Shown here: positions 62,748 through 64,000 of the stretch, piece after piece
Numbering within the stretch: position 1 is the first letter of the stretch
Layout of the letters: the number at the start of each line of letters is the position of its first letter
From: Ideonella_A sakaiensis_A
GTDB taxonomy: Bacteria > Pseudomonadota > Gammaproteobacteria > Burkholderiales > Burkholderiaceae_C
Direction of reading: 5' to 3'
NCBI RefSeq assembly: GCF_048320135.1
Contig: NZ_CP182947.1
Coordinates: 1,488,001 to 1,552,000 of the forward strand
DNA length: 64,000 nucleotides
Translations under genes and position numbers: made by a program
Notes under the pieces: generated by a model
The model's input: the letters and a program-made list of their open reading frames with translations, nothing else
Databases searched by the model: none
Told to the model about the DNA's origin: nothing

Positions 62748-63629
62748 ATGAGCATGTTGACCCGCATCGAGGCGTCGCGGCTGGCGCTGCCCCCTGCCGA
62801 GCAGCGGGTCGCCGCAGTGCTGATGGCCGACCCCGCCGGCTTCGTCGAGTCCCCGGTCACCGTGCTCGCCGAGCGCGCCGGCGTCAGCAAGCCGACCGTC
62901 GTCCGCTTCTGCCGCAGCGTCGGCTACGACGGGCTGGCCGATTTCAAGCGCAAGCTGGCCGGCATCGTCAACGAGGGCGTGCCGTTCGTCCACCGCGCCG
63001 TCGACGAGGACGACCAGCCACGCGACATCCACATCAAGCTGATCGACAACACGATTGCCGCACTGCTCAAATACCGCGAGCAGGCCAGCGGCGAAGCCTA
63101 TGAACGTGCGATCGATGCGCTGGCGCAGGCCGCGGTGAGCGGCCGGCGGATCGAGTTCTACGGCGTCGGCAATTCCGGCATCGTCGCGCAGGATGCGCAG
63201 CACAAGTTTTTTCGCCTCGGCGTCTTTTCCGAGGCAATCAGCGACGGCCATGTGCAGGTGATGAGCGCGACGATGCTGCGCGACGGCGATTGCGCCGTGA
63301 TCATCAGCAATTCAGGGCGCAGCCGCGGCCTGCTCGATGTCGCCGAGATCGCCAGCGGCAATGGCGCAACGACGATCCTGATCACCGCCAGCGGTTCGCC
63401 GCTGGCGCGGCTGGCCCGGCCGACCGGCGCCGACCGGCAGATCCTGCTCGCCGTCGACCATCCGGAAGACCACGAGCGTTACAGCCCGATGGTTTCGCGG
63501 CAGTTGCACCTGATGGTGATCGACATCCTGACCACCGCGGTGGCGCTGCGCCTGCCCGACGACCGCCGCGCGGTGCTGCAGCAGATCAAGCAGAACCTCG
63601 GCAGCAGGCTCTACGTCACTCAGCGCTGA
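62748..63629 (+). CDS. hexR: RpiR-family transcriptional regulator HexR
   Basis: A 293-residue regulator with an N-terminal RpiR helix-turn-helix (LAERAGVSKPTVVRFCRSVGYDGLADFK) and a C-terminal SIS sugar-phosphate-binding domain (RIEFYGVGNSGIVAQDAQHKF; AVIISNSGRSRGLLDVAEIA). HexR releases DNA when it binds 2-keto-3-deoxy-6-phosphogluconate. The assignment rests on zwf linkage and on the operator 36 bp before zwf. Its 3' end overlaps the convergent mlaB gene by 14 bp. Confidence 0.93.
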   Translation: MSMLTRIEASRLALPPAEQRVAAVLMADPAGFVESPVTVLAERAGVSKPTVVRFCRSVGYDGLADFKRKLAGIVNEGVPFVHRAVDEDDQPRDIHIKLIDNTIAALLKYREQASGEAYERAIDALAQAAVSGRRIEFYGVGNSGIVAQDAQHKFFRLGVFSEAISDGHVQVMSATMLRDGDCAVIISNSGRSRGLLDVAEIASGNGATTILITASGSPLARLARPTGADRQILLAVDHPEDHERYSPMVSRQLHLMVIDILTTAVALRLPDDRRAVLQQIKQNLGSRLYVTQR

Positions 63630-63924
63630 CAGCCGGCGCGCGCTCGCTCATCTCGAGCAGTTCGGCCAGGCCGTACAGCCCGGCGAGCTGACCGAGCTTG
63701 GCCGGCGGATGATCGACACGGATCGTCCGGCCCAGCGACTGCGCGACGCGGCGGCATTCAAGCAGCACCGCGAGCGCGGACGAGTCGAACAAGCGCAATT
63801 CCGATGCATCGACCGCCCACGGGCCCGACGCCGCGGGCGCAGATTCGCCCCGCAGCGCCTTTGTCATCGCCCGCGCCACCTCGGGCGCTTCGGCATGGGT
63901 CAGCTTCGCCGGCAAGCGTGCCAT
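63616..63924 (-). CDS. mlaB: STAS-domain protein MlaB
   Basis: A 102-residue STAS-domain protein. The DASELRLFDSSALAVLLECRR segment corresponds to the conserved DSS/A region of MlaB, the cytoplasmic subunit of the MlaFEDB phospholipid ABC transporter. It lies 7 bp after the mlaC stop, which secures the identity. The start ATG is at 63924. It is the last mla gene here. Confidence 0.9.
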   Translation of the reverse strand: MARLPAKLTHAEAPEVARAMTKALRGESAPAASGPWAVDASELRLFDSSALAVLLECRRVAQSLGRTIRVDHPPAKLGQLAGLYGLAELLEMSERAPAVSAE

Positions 63925-63931
63925 CGACGCC

Positions 63932-64000
63932 TCAGGACTTGGCCGCGGCCTTGTTGCGCTCAGCCAGCTTGCCGATCAGGCCATCAACGCCGTTGCTGCC
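63932..64000 (-). CDS. mlaC: MlaC, periplasmic phospholipid-binding protein (C-terminal 22 residues only)
   Basis: The last 22 codons of a gene that enters from the right edge. The visible end, GVDGLIGKLAERNKAAAKS, resembles the C-terminus of Ttg2D/MlaC proteins, and the neighbour is mlaB. MlaC carries phospholipids between the outer-membrane MlaA and the inner-membrane transporter. Too little is present for independent proof. Confidence 0.75.
   Translation of the reverse strand, partial: GSNGVDGLIGKLAERNKAAAKS

Overview
The window is GC-rich, gene-dense chromosome from a betaproteobacterium, most likely of the Burkholderiales or a close relative. The evidence is the gene order rplU-rpmA-obgE-proB, ispB-tRNA-Pro-pilB-pilC-pilD-coaE-zapD-yacG and hemA-prfA-prmC-grxD-ubiX, a CIRCE-controlled groESL, and a HexR-type zwf locus. 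Nearly all of the sequence is coding. There are no insertion sequences, prophage, CRISPR arrays or rRNA genes. One tRNA gene is visible. The species cannot be named from the sequence alone.

Region 1 (1-20.1 kb, minus strand) is most of a type VI secretion (T6SS) locus read from right to left: tagH (FHA), a PP2C phosphatase, two tandem TPR-methyltransferases, vgrG, a DUF4123 adaptor, a fused TssB/TssC-like sheath paralogue, tssK, tssL (with OmpA-like end), tssM, tagF, tssA, tssB and tssC, which runs off the left edge. hcp, tssE, tssF, tssG, clpV, tssJ and a PpkA kinase are not seen and may lie beyond position 1. A good sigma-70-like promoter precedes tagH. This is the most unusual part of the window.

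Region 2 (20.2-34.8 kb) holds housekeeping genes: a small exported protein coupled to miaB, a PhyH-type dioxygenase, hemA-prfA-prmC, an outer-membrane barrel protein, grxD-ubiX, a Tat-exported lytic transglycosylase coupled to proS, rppH, and rplU-rpmA-obgE-proB.

Region 3 (34.9-49.97 kb) holds ispB, tRNA-Pro(CGG), the type IV pilus assembly genes pilBCD, then coaE, zapD, yacG, fpr, groESL with CIRCE, an epoxide-hydrolase-like protein, engB, cytochrome c4, a small unknown protein and the msrPQ methionine sulfoxide repair pair.

Region 4 (49.97-64 kb) holds a wax-ester/DGAT-type acyltransferase divergent from an acyl-CoA-binding protein, a polyhydroxyalkanoate-system protein, a coupled lipoprotein peptidase and molybdopterin oxidoreductase, an M20 amidohydrolase with an M14-like hydrolase, and a central-carbon block. 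In that block tal-pgi-HAD phosphatase and zwf-hexR diverge around a HexR-like palindrome. The window ends inside the mla lipid-transport operon (mlaB, end of mlaC).
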